This document shows, piece after piece, positions 36,337 through 45,853 of a stretch of 64,000 nt of DNA; position 1 is the stretch's first letter, and each line of letters begins with the position of its first letter. Both the position numbers and the translations under genes were made by a program. The notes beneath the pieces were generated by a model. That model saw only the letters and a list, made by a program, of their open reading frames with translations. It did not search any database and had not been told where the DNA came from. This DNA is from Pseudomonas sp. S35 (GTDB lineage: Bacteria > Pseudomonadota > Gammaproteobacteria > Pseudomonadales > Pseudomonadaceae). The stretch spans positions 372,001 through 436,000 of the forward strand of contig NZ_CP019431.1 in NCBI RefSeq assembly GCF_009866765.1. The letters run 5' to 3'.

Positions 36337-36442
36337 GTGAGCGGGCTTGCCCCGCGCTGGGCTGCGCAGCAGCCCCCTAACCGGAGTGGGGCTGCTTCGC
36401 AGCCCAGCGCGGGCGGTGCGACGATTCGACAAGCCCGCTCAC
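36337..36442. repeat. REPIN of the GTGAGCGGGCTTG class within the hut operon
   Basis: The 13-base outer arms (GTGAGCGGGCTTG at 36337-36349, inverted at 36430-36442) enclose a second inverted pair of 26 bases (36351-36376 and 36388-36413) with one mismatch and an 11-base loop. It is a different REP class from the GTGGGAGGGGGC elements. It lies between hutH2 and hutT, so the operon transcript must pass through or stop at this very stable hairpin. Confidence 0.88.
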
Positions 36443-36528
36443 CACAACAAGCCCGATCACCACAAAAAAGCAGTTGTCCCGAGCGCGGATTCTAATTTTC
36501 TCAGGATAAAAATAATTAAGGACGAGAA

Positions 36529-37938
36529 ATGCACCAGCAAGAAAAGGGTTTGAAACGCGGCCTCAGCGCCCGACATATTCGCTTCATGGCACTGGGGTCG
36601 GCCATCGGCACCGGGCTGTTCTATGGCTCCGCCTCGGCCATCCAGATGGCCGGCCCCGCCGTGCTGCTGGCCTACCTGATCGGCGGCGCCGCGGTATTCA
36701 TGGTGATGCGCGCCCTCGGTGAAATGGCCGTGCACAACCCGGTGTCCGGCTCCTTCGGCCAGTACGCCAGCACCTACCTGGGCCCGATGGCCGGGTTTAT
36801 CCTCGGCTGGACCTACGCGTTTGAAATGATCATCGTCTGCCTCGCCGACGTCACGGCGTTCGGCATCTACATGGGCTTCTGGTTTCCCGAGGTCGCGCGC
36901 TGGGTGTGGGTGCTCGGCATCGTGTTCCTGATCGGCGGCCTGAACCTGTGCAACGTCAAAGTGTTTGGCGAGATGGAGTTCTGGCTGTCGCTGCTCAAGG
37001 TCGGCGCCATCGTGGCGATGATCCTCGGCGGTTTCGGCATCATGCTGTTCGGCATCCATTCGGCAGGCGAGACCCAGGCCAGCGGCCTGAGCAACCTGTG
37101 GGCCCACGGCGGCTTCATGCCCAATGGCATCGGTGGCCTGATTGCCTCGTTCGCGGTGGTGATGTTCGCCTTCGGCGGTATCGAAATCATCGGCATCACC
37201 GCCGGTGAAGCCAAGGACCCGCAACGCGTGATCCCCAAGGCGATCAACGCGGTACCGTTGCGCATCCTGTTGTTCTACGTGCTGACCCTGTTTGTGCTGA
37301 TGGCCATCTACCCGTGGCCGCAGATCGGCAGCCAGGGCAGCCCGTTCGTGCAGATCTTCAGCAACCTGGGCATCGGCTCGGCGGCGACCATCCTCAACAT
37401 CGTGGTGATCTCGGCGGCAGTCTCGGCGATCAACAGTGACATCTTCGGCGCGGGGCGCATGATGTATGGCCTGGCCCAGCAAGGGCAGGCGCCCAAAGGC
37501 TTTGCCCAGTTGTCCAAACAGGGCGTGCCGTGGATGACCGTGGTGGTGATGGGCGCAGCGCTGCTCGGCGGCGTGCTGCTCAACTACCTGATCCCGGAGA
37601 ACGTATTCCTGGTGATTGCCTCGATTGCCACCTTCGCCACGGTGTGGGTATGGCTGATGATTCTGTTCACCCAGGTCGCCATGCGTCGCTCGATGACCAA
37701 GGAACAGGTCGCCGAGCTGAAATTCCCGGTACCGTTCTGGCCCTATGCGCCGGCGGCGGCCATCGTATTCATGCTGTTTGTATTTGGTGTGCTGGGTTAC
37801 TTCCCGGACACCCAGGCGGCCTTGCTGGTCGGCGCCGTGTGGATTGTGCTGTTGGTGGTTGCGTACCTGCTGTGGGTCAAACCCGCCGCCGGGCAAGCGG
37901 CCACCGTCCATTACGACCCGGCTGTGTCTCATCGATAA
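36529..37938 (+). CDS. hutT: Amino-acid permease, probable histidine transporter
   Basis: A 469-residue inner-membrane protein with 12 predicted helices of the amino-acid transporter (AAT/APC) family: [20 protein letters not shown] at the start and [19 protein letters not shown] in the middle are signature regions. It resembles proline/histidine-type permeases; position between hutH2 and hutI makes histidine the likely substrate (HutT, or HutTh in fluorescens strains, from memory). The ribosome site AAGGAC is at 36518. A REPIN lies just upstream, which could set its expression apart from that of hutH. Confidence 0.88.
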   Translation: MHQQEKGLKRGLSARHIRFMALGSAIGTGLFYGSASAIQMAGPAVLLAYLIGGAAVFMVMRALGEMAVHNPVSGSFGQYASTYLGPMAGFILGWTYAFEMIIVCLADVTAFGIYMGFWFPEVARWVWVLGIVFLIGGLNLCNVKVFGEMEFWLSLLKVGAIVAMILGGFGIMLFGIHSAGETQASGLSNLWAHGGFMPNGIGGLIASFAVVMFAFGGIEIIGITAGEAKDPQRVIPKAINAVPLRILLFYVLTLFVLMAIYPWPQIGSQGSPFVQIFSNLGIGSAATILNIVVISAAVSAINSDIFGAGRMMYGLAQQGQAPKGFAQLSKQGVPWMTVVVMGAALLGGVLLNYLIPENVFLVIASIATFATVWVWLMILFTQVAMRRSMTKEQVAELKFPVPFWPYAPAAAIVFMLFVFGVLGYFPDTQAALLVGAVWIVLLVVAYLLWVKPAAGQAATVHYDPAVSHR

Positions 37939-37953
37939 CTTAGGGAGGCGTTG

Positions 37954-39159
37954 ATGAAAACCCTTTGGCAACACTGCCACGTTGCAACCATGGCCAATGG
38001 TAACTACTCGATCATCGAGGATGCGGCCATGGTCACTGCCGGCTCACTCATCCAGTGGATCGGCCCGCGCAGCCAAGTGCCGACGGCAGACTACGCCCAG
38101 GTGCATGACCTGCAAGGCGCGTGGGTCACTCCCGGGCTGATCGACTGCCACACCCACGCGGTGTTTGGTGGCAATCGCAGTGGCGAATTCGAGCAGCGCC
38201 TTGAGGGCGTGAGCTATGCCGAGATCGCGGCCAAGGGCGGCGGTATCGCCAGTACCGTGCGTGCCACCCGTGCGGCGACAGAAGATGAACTGTTTGCCAG
38301 TGCTCAAAAGCGCCTGCGCAGCCTGTTGCGCGACGGCGTGACCACGGTGGAGATCAAGTCCGGCTACGGCCTGGACCTGGCCAACGAACGCAAGATGCTG
38401 CGCGTGGCCCGCCGCCTGGGCGATGCGCTGCCGGTCAGCGTGCGCGCCACCTGCCTGGCGGCCCACGCGTTGCCGCCGGAGTACAAGGACCGCGCCGACG
38501 ACTACATCGAGCATATCTGCAACGAGATGCTGCCGGCCCTGGCGGCAGAAGGGCTGGTGGACGCCGTGGATGCCTTCTGCGAATACCTGGCGTTTTCCAC
38601 CGAGCAGGTGGAGCGGGTGTTCAAGGTCGCCCAGCAACTCGGCCTGCCGGTGAAACTGCACGCCGAACAGCTGTCGTCGCTGCACGGCTCCAGCCTGGCG
38701 GCACGTTATCACGCGTTGTCGGCGGACCATCTGGAGTTCATGACCGAAGAAGACGCCATCGCCATGGCCGCGTCCGGCACCGTTGCCGTGTTGTTGCCGG
38801 GTGCGTTCTACTTCCTGCGCGAAACCCAACTGCCACCGATGGATGCGCTGCGCAAACACGGCGTGAAGATCGCCATCGCCAGCGACCTCAACCCCGGCAC
38901 CTCGCCGGCACTGTCGGTGCGCCTGATGCTGAACATGGCCTGCACCCTGTTCCGCATGACCCCCGAAGAAGCCCTCGCGGGCGCCACCCAACATGCGGCT
39001 ACCGCGCTGGGCATGGGCGATACCCATGGTTCGCTGGAAGTCGGCAAGGTCGCGGACTTTGTCGCCTGGCAGATTGATCGTCCCGCCGACTTGGCCTACT
39101 GGCTGGGCGGCGAGTTGGATAAACGCGTCGTGCGCCACGGCGTCGATGTCACTGTGTAA
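37954..39159 (+). CDS. hutI: Imidazolonepropionase
   Basis: A 401-residue amidohydrolase that opens the ring of imidazolone propionate to N-formimino-glutamate, step three of the pathway. Metal-binding HxH is in [11 protein letters not shown], followed by family segments [25 protein letters not shown] and [19 protein letters not shown] precedes the ATG; a TTG one codon earlier is less likely. It is 15 bases after hutT and 11 bases before hutG, so all three are co-transcribed. Confidence 0.96.
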   Translation: MKTLWQHCHVATMANGNYSIIEDAAMVTAGSLIQWIGPRSQVPTADYAQVHDLQGAWVTPGLIDCHTHAVFGGNRSGEFEQRLEGVSYAEIAAKGGGIASTVRATRAATEDELFASAQKRLRSLLRDGVTTVEIKSGYGLDLANERKMLRVARRLGDALPVSVRATCLAAHALPPEYKDRADDYIEHICNEMLPALAAEGLVDAVDAFCEYLAFSTEQVERVFKVAQQLGLPVKLHAEQLSSLHGSSLAARYHALSADHLEFMTEEDAIAMAASGTVAVLLPGAFYFLRETQLPPMDALRKHGVKIAIASDLNPGTSPALSVRLMLNMACTLFRMTPEEALAGATQHAATALGMGDTHGSLEVGKVADFVAWQIDRPADLAYWLGGELDKRVVRHGVDVTV

Positions 39160-39170
39160 GGAGTGCTGTT

Positions 39171-39968
39171 GTGGATAAGGTTCTGAACTTCAAACAAGGC
39201 CGCACGCCGCTGCTGATCAGCATGCCCCACGCCGGCCTGCGCCTGACGCCTGCGGTCGAGGCCGGGTTGATCCCCGAGGCGCAAAGCCTGCCGGACACCG
39301 ATTGGCATATCCCCACGCTGTATGACTTTGCCGAGGAGCTGGGCGCCAGCACCCTCTCGGCGGAGTACTCGCGGTTCGTCATCGACCTGAACCGGCCCTG
39401 CGACGACAAACCGCTGTACGCCGGCGCCACCACCGGCTTGTACCCGGCGACATTGTTCGATGGCGTGCCGTTGTTCCGTGAAGGCCTGGCGCCGAGCGAG
39501 GCAGAGCGCGCCAGCTACCTGCAAAAGATTTGGGGTCCGTATCACCGGGCGCTGCAAGAGGAACTGGCACGGCTCAAGGCCGAGTTCGGCTACGCGCTGC
39601 TGTTCGATGCGCACTCGATCCGCTCGCTGATCCCACACCTGTTCGACGGCAAACTTCCCGACTTCAACCTCGGTACCTTCAACGGCGCCGCCTGCGACCC
39701 CGAACTGGCCAGCCAGCTGGAAGCCATCTGCGCCGGGCACCCGCAGTACAGCCATGTGCTGAACGGGCGATTCAAGGGCGGGCATATCACCCGCCATTAC
39801 GGCGACCCGGCGCAGGATATTCATGCGGTGCAGTTGGAGTTGTGCCAGAGCACCTATATGGAAGAGGTCGAGCCATTCCGCTATCGCGCGGATCTGGCCG
39901 AGCCGACGCAGGTGGTGTTGAAGCAATTGCTGGAAGGTTTTTTGGCTTGGGGGCGTGGGCGCTATTGA
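39171..39968 (+). CDS. hutG: N-formylglutamate deformylase
   Basis: A 265-residue enzyme that hydrolyses N-formyl-glutamate to glutamate and formate, the last step of the five-step route. It belongs to the N-formylglutamate amidohydrolase family: TPLLISMPHAGLRLTP, DRPCDDKPLY-like LNRPCDDKPLYAG, LFDAHSIRS and GRFKGGHITRHYGDP hold the probable metal and substrate residues. The start is GTG 39171 after AAGGAG. It is the last gene of the hut run; a terminator follows at 39984. Confidence 0.95.
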   Translation: MDKVLNFKQGRTPLLISMPHAGLRLTPAVEAGLIPEAQSLPDTDWHIPTLYDFAEELGASTLSAEYSRFVIDLNRPCDDKPLYAGATTGLYPATLFDGVPLFREGLAPSEAERASYLQKIWGPYHRALQEELARLKAEFGYALLFDAHSIRSLIPHLFDGKLPDFNLGTFNGAACDPELASQLEAICAGHPQYSHVLNGRFKGGHITRHYGDPAQDIHAVQLELCQSTYMEEVEPFRYRADLAEPTQVVLKQLLEGFLAWGRGRY

Positions 39969-39983
39969 ATGAAATAAATACAA

Positions 39984-40020
39984 GTGCGGTTTCCTGCACA
40001 GAAAGCGCACCTGTATTTTT
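39984..40020 (+). terminator. Probable terminator of the hut operon
   Basis: GTGCGGTTTC and GAAAGCGCAC pair (one mismatch) around a 7-base loop, followed by CTGTATTTTT. It lies 15 bases past the hutG stop. Confidence 0.65.
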
Positions 40021-40049
40021 CAGCTATCCCCAACCGGTTCACGTTAGGG

Positions 40050-40401
40050 CTAACTATTAAGATAAGGTGATAGAAAAGCCTCAACGAACAGTTTGCTTTT
40101 TTCCTTCGGAAAGCAGAGAACTAAGTCGGTTTCCGAGATTAGATACATGTAATAGTCATAGCCAAAGTGAAACTCAACGCTTGCAGATTTCAGCTTGCAT
40201 CAGATGTGTTCTCTCAAAATAGCCTGGAGGGCTGGGGCTAGTCGATCGACCTCAATGCTTTGTCCTTCGGTGTAAGGTTCACCCTCTGAATTTATTTCAA
40301 GACTGCTAACTATCAACGTAGAAGCGCCCAAGCATTGGCAAATTGCAATGACCGTTTCTACATAGTTAGTTTCGGTGAGTAGGTACTCTTCTTCCGAAGT
40401 C
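40050..40401 (-). pseudogene. Broken immunity-type gene with an in-frame stop
   Basis: Read on the minus strand, a single frame from about 40401 to the TAG at 40050-40052 encodes about 116 residues (EEEYLLTETNYVETVIAIC ... SIEVDRLAPALQAILREHI, stop, CKLKSASVEFHFGYDYYMYL ... EAFLSPYLNS). A TGA at 40200-40202 breaks it, probably a changed TGG (Trp). There is no start codon at the 5' end, where it is joined to rhs-like sequence. The HFGYDYYMY end recalls small proteins encoded next to polymorphic toxins (from memory), so I read it as a displaced immunity gene that has decayed. GC is lower than in the hut genes. Confidence 0.6.
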
Positions 40402-40500
40402 GAGGCGGGTTTCGCTCAGCGGATAACCGTGGCTGTCGTATTCGGTTTTACTGGGCGTCGACTGAGACCGACGTAGCAGTAACGCTTGCACTTTTTGCCA
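40398..40500 (-). pseudogene. Scrap of rhs coding sequence
   Basis: Bases 40398-40453 match 42064-42119 inside the intact rhs gene with a single difference in 56. After an apparent deletion, 40454-40490 resembles 42256-42295 of the same gene (for example GACGTAGCAGTAACGCTTG against GTCGTAGCGGTAGCGCTTG). This is a piece of the rhs repeat core left behind on the toxin-distal side, as expected when a new tip has replaced an older one. The remaining 40501-40790 is A/T-rich and holds no gene that I can recognise. Confidence 0.75.
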
Positions 40501-40790
40501 AGATCATTCCGGTTGTCGCGCTAGTTTAAGAAAGCAGGTTGTCGACAGACGTCAGAGCAAAAAGGCCAGCATATTTGAGTGTAGGTATGGACGTTTTTCT
40601 GTTCATCAAAAAACAGCTAACCCTGAGCGCGGTCATGACTCAGCATCGCTGATGTCGAGCTGCCCAATGAACACCATCGGCCATTCAGGGTTTTAAAACC
40701 TTCCGTGCTCCAAATGCCTCACGTTAGTTGTAATAAATTCACTGTTTTTTTGAAAAGCAGTCGCGTCAGAGTTGAAAAAATTTGAATCGT

Positions 40791-41234
40791 CTATTCATTT
40801 TTATTTTTCTTAATCAAATAAAAATTCAGGTATTTTTTGGGTCTTTCTTTGAAAGCTCTTTCTTTTCCGATGGAATAAGCCTCATCAAAATATCGAAAAG
40901 CCTCGCCCTCCTCATAAAGTTCGAAACAAACCATACCCAAATCTATCAATGGCCCGGTATTCCGTTGGGAACTTCTGCCAGCGAGTGCAGCTTGAGCCCA
41001 ATACTTAGATTTTTTGAAATCACCGTTGTCAAAGTAGAAATTGTAAAGCGAGCCTGCAATCCATCCGGTCAATAGCTTCCAGCCCAATTTTGGCTCTGGG
41101 AGTAGCTCCCACGCTTGAATATAAGCAGCAAGCGCCTGAGGTTTTTTGCCTTCTTCGTCCAGCTTGTTTCCACCTTCTACGATGGAAGAAATTTTCGCAT
41201 CTAGGTCTGGGCTTTCTTCAGATAGATCTTTCAT
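40791..41234 (-). CDS. Probable immunity protein of the Rhs toxin (TPR-like)
   Basis: A 147-residue acidic, helix-rich protein with TPR-like repeats (EEGKKPQALAAYIQAWELLP, YFDNGDFKKSKYWAQAALAG, CFELYEEGEAFRYFDEAYSIG). It starts 11 bases after the rhs stop codon; its GAGGA ribosome site overlaps that stop, so the two are translated together. Position directly behind a toxin tip is the standard place for the cognate immunity gene. It lacks a signal peptide, fitting a cytoplasmic nuclease target. The low GC and AT-rich 3' end (KKNKNE) differ from the core genome and indicate horizontal origin. Confidence 0.75.
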   Translation of the reverse strand: MKDLSEESPDLDAKISSIVEGGNKLDEEGKKPQALAAYIQAWELLPEPKLGWKLLTGWIAGSLYNFYFDNGDFKKSKYWAQAALAGRSSQRNTGPLIDLGMVCFELYEEGEAFRYFDEAYSIGKERAFKERPKKYLNFYLIKKNKNE

Positions 41235-41245
41235 AGGTAATGTCC

Positions 41246-44200
41246 TCAGTATCTATATTCAGGCTTCTCGGCCGGCCCTATGAATACATCTGGTTCCTTG
41301 TATCGGTCTTTCAGGCGTGCGCCTCGAGATCGGTTGTAGCTGTAATGCTCCAACTCATAGTTGTTCGGATCGCGCATCCAACCTCGTACCTCTTTGGCCT
41401 TGGCACCGTGATAGCCGCCTCTCTGATTCCAGTATCTGACAGCATCAGTTCGGTGCGCCATATCGGCATCCTTTATCGGGTACCACTCATTATCTAGCCT
41501 ATTCTTGAACTTCATATTCTTGCCTTCACCCTTGATACGATCCTCAGTACGCATTCGTGCAATGACCGCTTTCCCCGTTTTACTATTTTTGCCTGGCGTT
41601 CTACCGACAGAATTTAGACGGCATGAAAGACCCAGCGGGTCAATCCAGCCGAAGGGATTGGGCGTGTAGTCGTAAAAATTCAGCCCTCCCCGTAGACCAA
41701 CCGGATCCGGCGTCGTAAACCGCCCCACATCCGGATCATAAAACCGGAACGTGTTGTAGTGCAGCCCGATCTCCCGATCCAGATACTGCCCCTGAAACCG
41801 CAGGTTCTGTTCTTCAATGTAGTAAGGCTCGCGCACCTCCTCCAGCGTGTTGCCCCACACCTGATAAGTTGCGCGCCAGGCGTTGTGCCCGTCGGCTTCC
41901 GTCAGCTGTTCCGGCAACCCGTTCAGGTCGTTGTGGTAATAGCGCACGCGCTGGTGTTCGCCCTTTCCATCGACTCGGGCAAGCGGCGCGTAGCCGTCGT
42001 CTTCATAAAGGTAAAGGCTCGTCTGACTATGTCGATGCTCCTGCAATAGGCGCAGGCCTTCCCAGTCGAAGCGGGTTTCGCTCAGCGGATAACCGTGGCT
42101 GTCGTATTCGGTTTTACTGATGCGTCGGCCGAGTGGGTCATAGCTCATTTTTACCCGTGTTTCTCGCCCGTTTTTCTGGCTATGGACTTCAATCAAACGG
42201 TGTTCGGCGTCGTACGCGAAGCGTTGCAAGCCTCGGACGGTGCTGCGTTTTTCGATCAGCCGACCAAAGCCGTCGTAGCGGTAGCGCTTGTCCTGATACG
42301 TCAGCAACTTGTTGTGGCTCACTAATCCGGCGCCAAGCTGGGGGCCATCCAGCAAGTTCGCGGCAGCATCGTAGGCGAAGGTTTCCTGCTGACCTTGTGT
42401 GTTGTCCTGGGTAGCGATAATCCGACCGGTCGCGTCGTAGTGCAGCAGTTGGCGTTGGCCCGCTTCCAGGCGGCCGATCAGGTTGTCGGCGGGGTCGTAC
42501 TCGAAGGTTTTTTGTTGGGTGGGCGGCAGTTGCCGGGGTTGGCCTGTAGGGCTGCGTTTACGCGAGCGCAATCGGCCGCAGCGGTCGTATTCGTTGCGGG
42601 TGGTGATCTGCCCTTGGGTGCGCAGCACTTCGCGGTGCAGGCGGTCGCGTTCGAAGTCGCTGATGACGTTGCCATCGAGGTTTAGCTGGTGCAGGTGACC
42701 GCTGCCGTAGTACAGGCGATTGAGCCAGCGCCCGTCGGGCAGTTGCGTCTGGATCAGGTTGCCGAGTTCGTCGTAGTGGTGGTTCAGGCTGCCGGCAGCG
42801 CTGTGTTCGGTGAGCAGTTGGCCAAGTGGATCGTAGGCGAAGGCCAAGGTCTGGATGATCTGGCCGTTGCCGGTGAAGGTGACGCTGGTGAGTTGGTCCA
42901 ACGGGTCGTAGGTGTAGTCGGTACGACCATCATCGGTCACTTTCGCCCGCAAGCGCCCAGTTGCATCGCGCTCCAGGCGATGGACGATAGAAGGCGTACC
43001 ATTGGACGGCACATATTCGACGGCAGCCAGGTTATCCAGTGCATCGTAGGCATAACGCCGCGCGCTGCCGTCGAGGTCTTGCTGCTGCGCAAGGCGGTCA
43101 CCCTGGTCCCAGGCGAAGCGGTAGCGCTCGCCGTTTTCGTTGGTCAGGGTTTGCAGGCGGCCGTAAGCGTCGTGACGGAATTCGATCTGTCGGCCTTGGG
43201 CATCAACGCGCTGGCGAACCTGCCCACGGCGGTCGTATTGGTAACGGGTGGTCTGGCCGGCTGCATCGGTGTAGGCGATCAACTGGCCACTGGTGTCGCG
43301 CAGATAATGCTCGATATGCCCATACGGCCTTTCGGTTTGCAGCAGGCGGCCCTGGCTGTCGTGTTGATAGCGCTGGCGCTCACCCAGCGCATCGATCACG
43401 GCGTGCAAGTGGCCCCGACGGTCGAACTCGAACCTTGTGGGATACCCCGAGCAATCTACATGCTCGGTCAATTGCCCGACTTCATTCCAACGCAGGCGGT
43501 GGTTTTTTCCGGTGGCGTCGGTGATTTCGACGACCTGGCCAAACGCATCATGGCGGTAGCGCGTGACATGCCCCAGCGGGTCGGTTTGACTGACACAGTT
43601 GCCACGCGGGTCGTATTGATACTGCCAGGCTTGGCCGGCGGCATCGGTCTCCACTAAAGGCAGCGACCAATGCCCCAGCCATACCGTGGATTCGGCGCGC
43701 CCCAACGGATCTTGCGTCTCGCACAGGTTGCCGGAGGTGTCGTAACCGAACGTCCACTGACCGCCCTGGGGATCGGTGGCTCCGAGTAACTGGCGCTCGT
43801 CATTCCATTCAAATTGCCAGGTTTGGTCGAGGCTGTCGGTATACGCGGTGATCTGGTACTGCGGGTTCCATTGGCGGGTACTGACCCGTTGCAAGCCATC
43901 GGTAATCCGCGTGATCCCGGCTTGTAGGTCATAGTCGAATTGGTAGTCGTCACCCTCGTCGGTCCAGTGTCGGACCACGCGCCATTCGCGGTCGTCCACA
44001 CAGGCCCATTGGTAGAAGCAGCACAATCCGGTGGGCCGTTGGTGCTCGATCATGCGCTGGCCGCTGTCGTAGGCGAAACGACGTTGAGTGTGCCCGGCGG
44101 CATCGCGAACGTCGGCCAGGTTGCCTTGACTGTCATAGCTATAGCTGACGAGGGTTTCTCGGCCGTGATCAGGGAACAGGCGTTCAATCTGAGCGACTCG

Positions 44201-45580
44201 AGCGGGCCATTGCTGGCTGTAGCCCAGTTCGATCTGCACATTATCGAAGGTATCGCGCAACCGGCTCAGGCGGCCCTGGTTGTCATAGTCAAGCAAGAGG
44301 CGGTTGTCATTGCGATCCCCCAACTGGCTCAGACGCAGGTGCGAGGGGTTGCCCGGTGCGGGTTCAAACAGCCGATAGCGCCCATCGACGCTTTCAATCA
44401 GCAGGTGCCCGTCGGTATGGCGCCGTACGCTCAAGCCTTCGCCCGCGCTGAATACCGCGCCGCCCAGTGGGATCATGCCCATGTCGACCTTGCGGGCCTG
44501 TTCATCGATGTAGACCAGTTGCTCGCCGCCTCCGGAGTGCACGTCAATGTCGACGCGGGCTTCATAAGCCACGCTCCAACTGGCGCCGAACAGGCCGTCA
44601 CGCCGTTCATCGCGACTGCAGTAATAGCGCTGCCACTCGATAGGCAGCAGTCCTGGCAACGCGAAGTCCAGGTCGTCTTCACCGTCGAGGATCTTCGCGC
44701 CCGTGGCGCTGTGCACCGGGTTGGGCGAACCCGCGACCGCAGCGCTCATCGCATTACTTACCTGGCTGCTGCCCCACGACACCAGCCCGCCCACCGCCAT
44801 GCACGGCAACGCGCTGAAAAACCTCGCGCCACTGCCGCGCAACGTCAGCAACGCCGTCACTGCCAACCCCACGCCCGGCGTCTTGCCGCTGCGAATCTCA
44901 CGTACCACTACGGGCGCGCCACCGATGATCACATTTGGCGAAATCTGTACATTTGCGACCTTGGCTTCGCAGGTGCTCCGGTCCCCACTACGCACCGCTG
45001 GCTGACCATTGATAAAGACCCTGCTGGAGCCTTCCGCCAGGTATTGCTCCGGCATCGGCGGGTGTTTATTGCAGTCGACTTTATCGGCGGGACAAGGCAC
45101 GGCGCCCGCCACCGGGGCAGCCACCGTAGGGCGCCATAGCTGAGAGAAAAAGCCGTCGGCGATATCCAGATAAGACGGCTCCACCCCTGGCGCCGCGGTG
45201 ACATCCGACAGTTTGCCGGCCGCCCGCGCCGCGGGTTTCCCGTTGATGAAGACGTTGGGCGAACCGCTGCTGATGAAGGCGTCGATGACCGGAGGGAACA
45301 GCGCATTGGCAAAGTACTCACATAATCGTGAGAGGCCTTTATCCGCGCCGGTTTGGCTCATGCCGATGCCGACCACCGCACCCACGACGGCGCCCAATAC
45401 AACGCAGCCGAGACCGCCCGTTGCCACGGTGAAGCCGGCTGCGGCAACAACAGCGGCTGTCGCCAAGGCCATCACGGCCACGCTGGCGGCAATCTCCAGG
45501 ACGCCGCCTAACACGTCGGCGAGCATTGAACTGTGCAGAAGCGCGTCACCCTCGCGGGCGGCCCACAGCATGTCAGTCAT
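41246..45580 (-). CDS. rhs: PAAR-Rhs polymorphic toxin with HNH/Endo VII (GH-E-like) nuclease tip
   Basis: A 1444-residue type VI secretion effector. Order: a prePAAR-like start (AAREGDALLH), two hydrophobic helices (about 25-46 and 53-75), a PAAR domain (about 105-230; repeated VFING-K/Q-PA-x-R), a linker, then some 1000 residues of Rhs/YD repeats forming a cocoon, ending with the DPLGLS boundary near residue 1319 where Rhs proteins cleave themselves. The 125-residue tip (41246-41623) has DADMAHRTDAVRYW, the ELEHYSYNRS segment and many basic residues, like HNH/Endo VII GH-E nucleases, so it probably cuts DNA. The core is GC-rich; the tip is AT-richer. No vgrG is near; the upstream 273 bases show no clear EagR chaperone gene. 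Confidence 0.88.
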   Translation of the reverse strand: MTDMLWAAREGDALLHSSMLADVLGGVLEIAASVAVMALATAAVVAAAGFTVATGGLGCVVLGAVVGAVVGIGMSQTGADKGLSRLCEYFANALFPPVIDAFISSGSPNVFINGKPAARAAGKLSDVTAAPGVEPSYLDIADGFFSQLWRPTVAAPVAGAVPCPADKVDCNKHPPMPEQYLAEGSSRVFINGQPAVRSGDRSTCEAKVANVQISPNVIIGGAPVVVREIRSGKTPGVGLAVTALLTLRGSGARFFSALPCMAVGGLVSWGSSQVSNAMSAAVAGSPNPVHSATGAKILDGEDDLDFALPGLLPIEWQRYYCSRDERRDGLFGASWSVAYEARVDIDVHSGGGEQLVYIDEQARKVDMGMIPLGGAVFSAGEGLSVRRHTDGHLLIESVDGRYRLFEPAPGNPSHLRLSQLGDRNDNRLLLDYDNQGRLSRLRDTFDNVQIELGYSQQWPARVAQIERLFPDHGRETLVSYSYDSQGNLADVRDAAGHTQRRFAYDSGQRMIEHQRPTGLCCFYQWACVDDREWRVVRHWTDEGDDYQFDYDLQAGITRITDGLQRVSTRQWNPQYQITAYTDSLDQTWQFEWNDERQLLGATDPQGGQWTFGYDTSGNLCETQDPLGRAESTVWLGHWSLPLVETDAAGQAWQYQYDPRGNCVSQTDPLGHVTRYRHDAFGQVVEITDATGKNHRLRWNEVGQLTEHVDCSGYPTRFEFDRRGHLHAVIDALGERQRYQHDSQGRLLQTERPYGHIEHYLRDTSGQLIAYTDAAGQTTRYQYDRRGQVRQRVDAQGRQIEFRHDAYGRLQTLTNENGERYRFAWDQGDRLAQQQDLDGSARRYAYDALDNLAAVEYVPSNGTPSIVHRLERDATGRLRAKVTDDGRTDYTYDPLDQLTSVTFTGNGQIIQTLAFAYDPLGQLLTEHSAAGSLNHHYDELGNLIQTQLPDGRWLNRLYYGSGHLHQLNLDGNVISDFERDRLHREVLRTQGQITTRNEYDRCGRLRSRKRSPTGQPRQLPPTQQKTFEYDPADNLIGRLEAGQRQLLHYDATGRIIATQDNTQGQQETFAYDAAANLLDGPQLGAGLVSHNKLLTYQDKRYRYDGFGRLIEKRSTVRGLQRFAYDAEHRLIEVHSQKNGRETRVKMSYDPLGRRISKTEYDSHGYPLSETRFDWEGLRLLQEHRHSQTSLYLYEDDGYAPLARVDGKGEHQRVRYYHNDLNGLPEQLTEADGHNAWRATYQVWGNTLEEVREPYYIEEQNLRFQGQYLDREIGLHYNTFRFYDPDVGRFTTPDPVGLRGGLNFYDYTPNPFGWIDPLGLSCRLNSVGRTPGKNSKTGKAVIARMRTEDRIKGEGKNMKFKNRLDNEWYPIKDADMAHRTDAVRYWNQRGGYHGAKAKEVRGWMRDPNNYELEHYSYNRSRGARLKDRYKEPDVFIGPAEKPEYRY

Positions 45581-45853
45581 GCGTAACGATCCGTGTCTGA
45601 AAAGACCGGGATCAAATCACGCGATTGTGTCCTTGCTCAGGTGAGACTTTCCGAGACGCTCGTAGGACGGCTCCCAAGGTTTATATGCATCAGTAGGTGG
45701 GGGCCTATCTGCAGGATGACCTCAGGAGTGAACGACTGACACAGCTCTAAGCGCTCAAGGACATGCTCATTGCACAATTCGGGTTTATAGTGCCAGACGG
45801 CAAAATAAAAGACGTCCCCCCAGGGATGAACCCGACCCCCTACGGAGCGCGCA

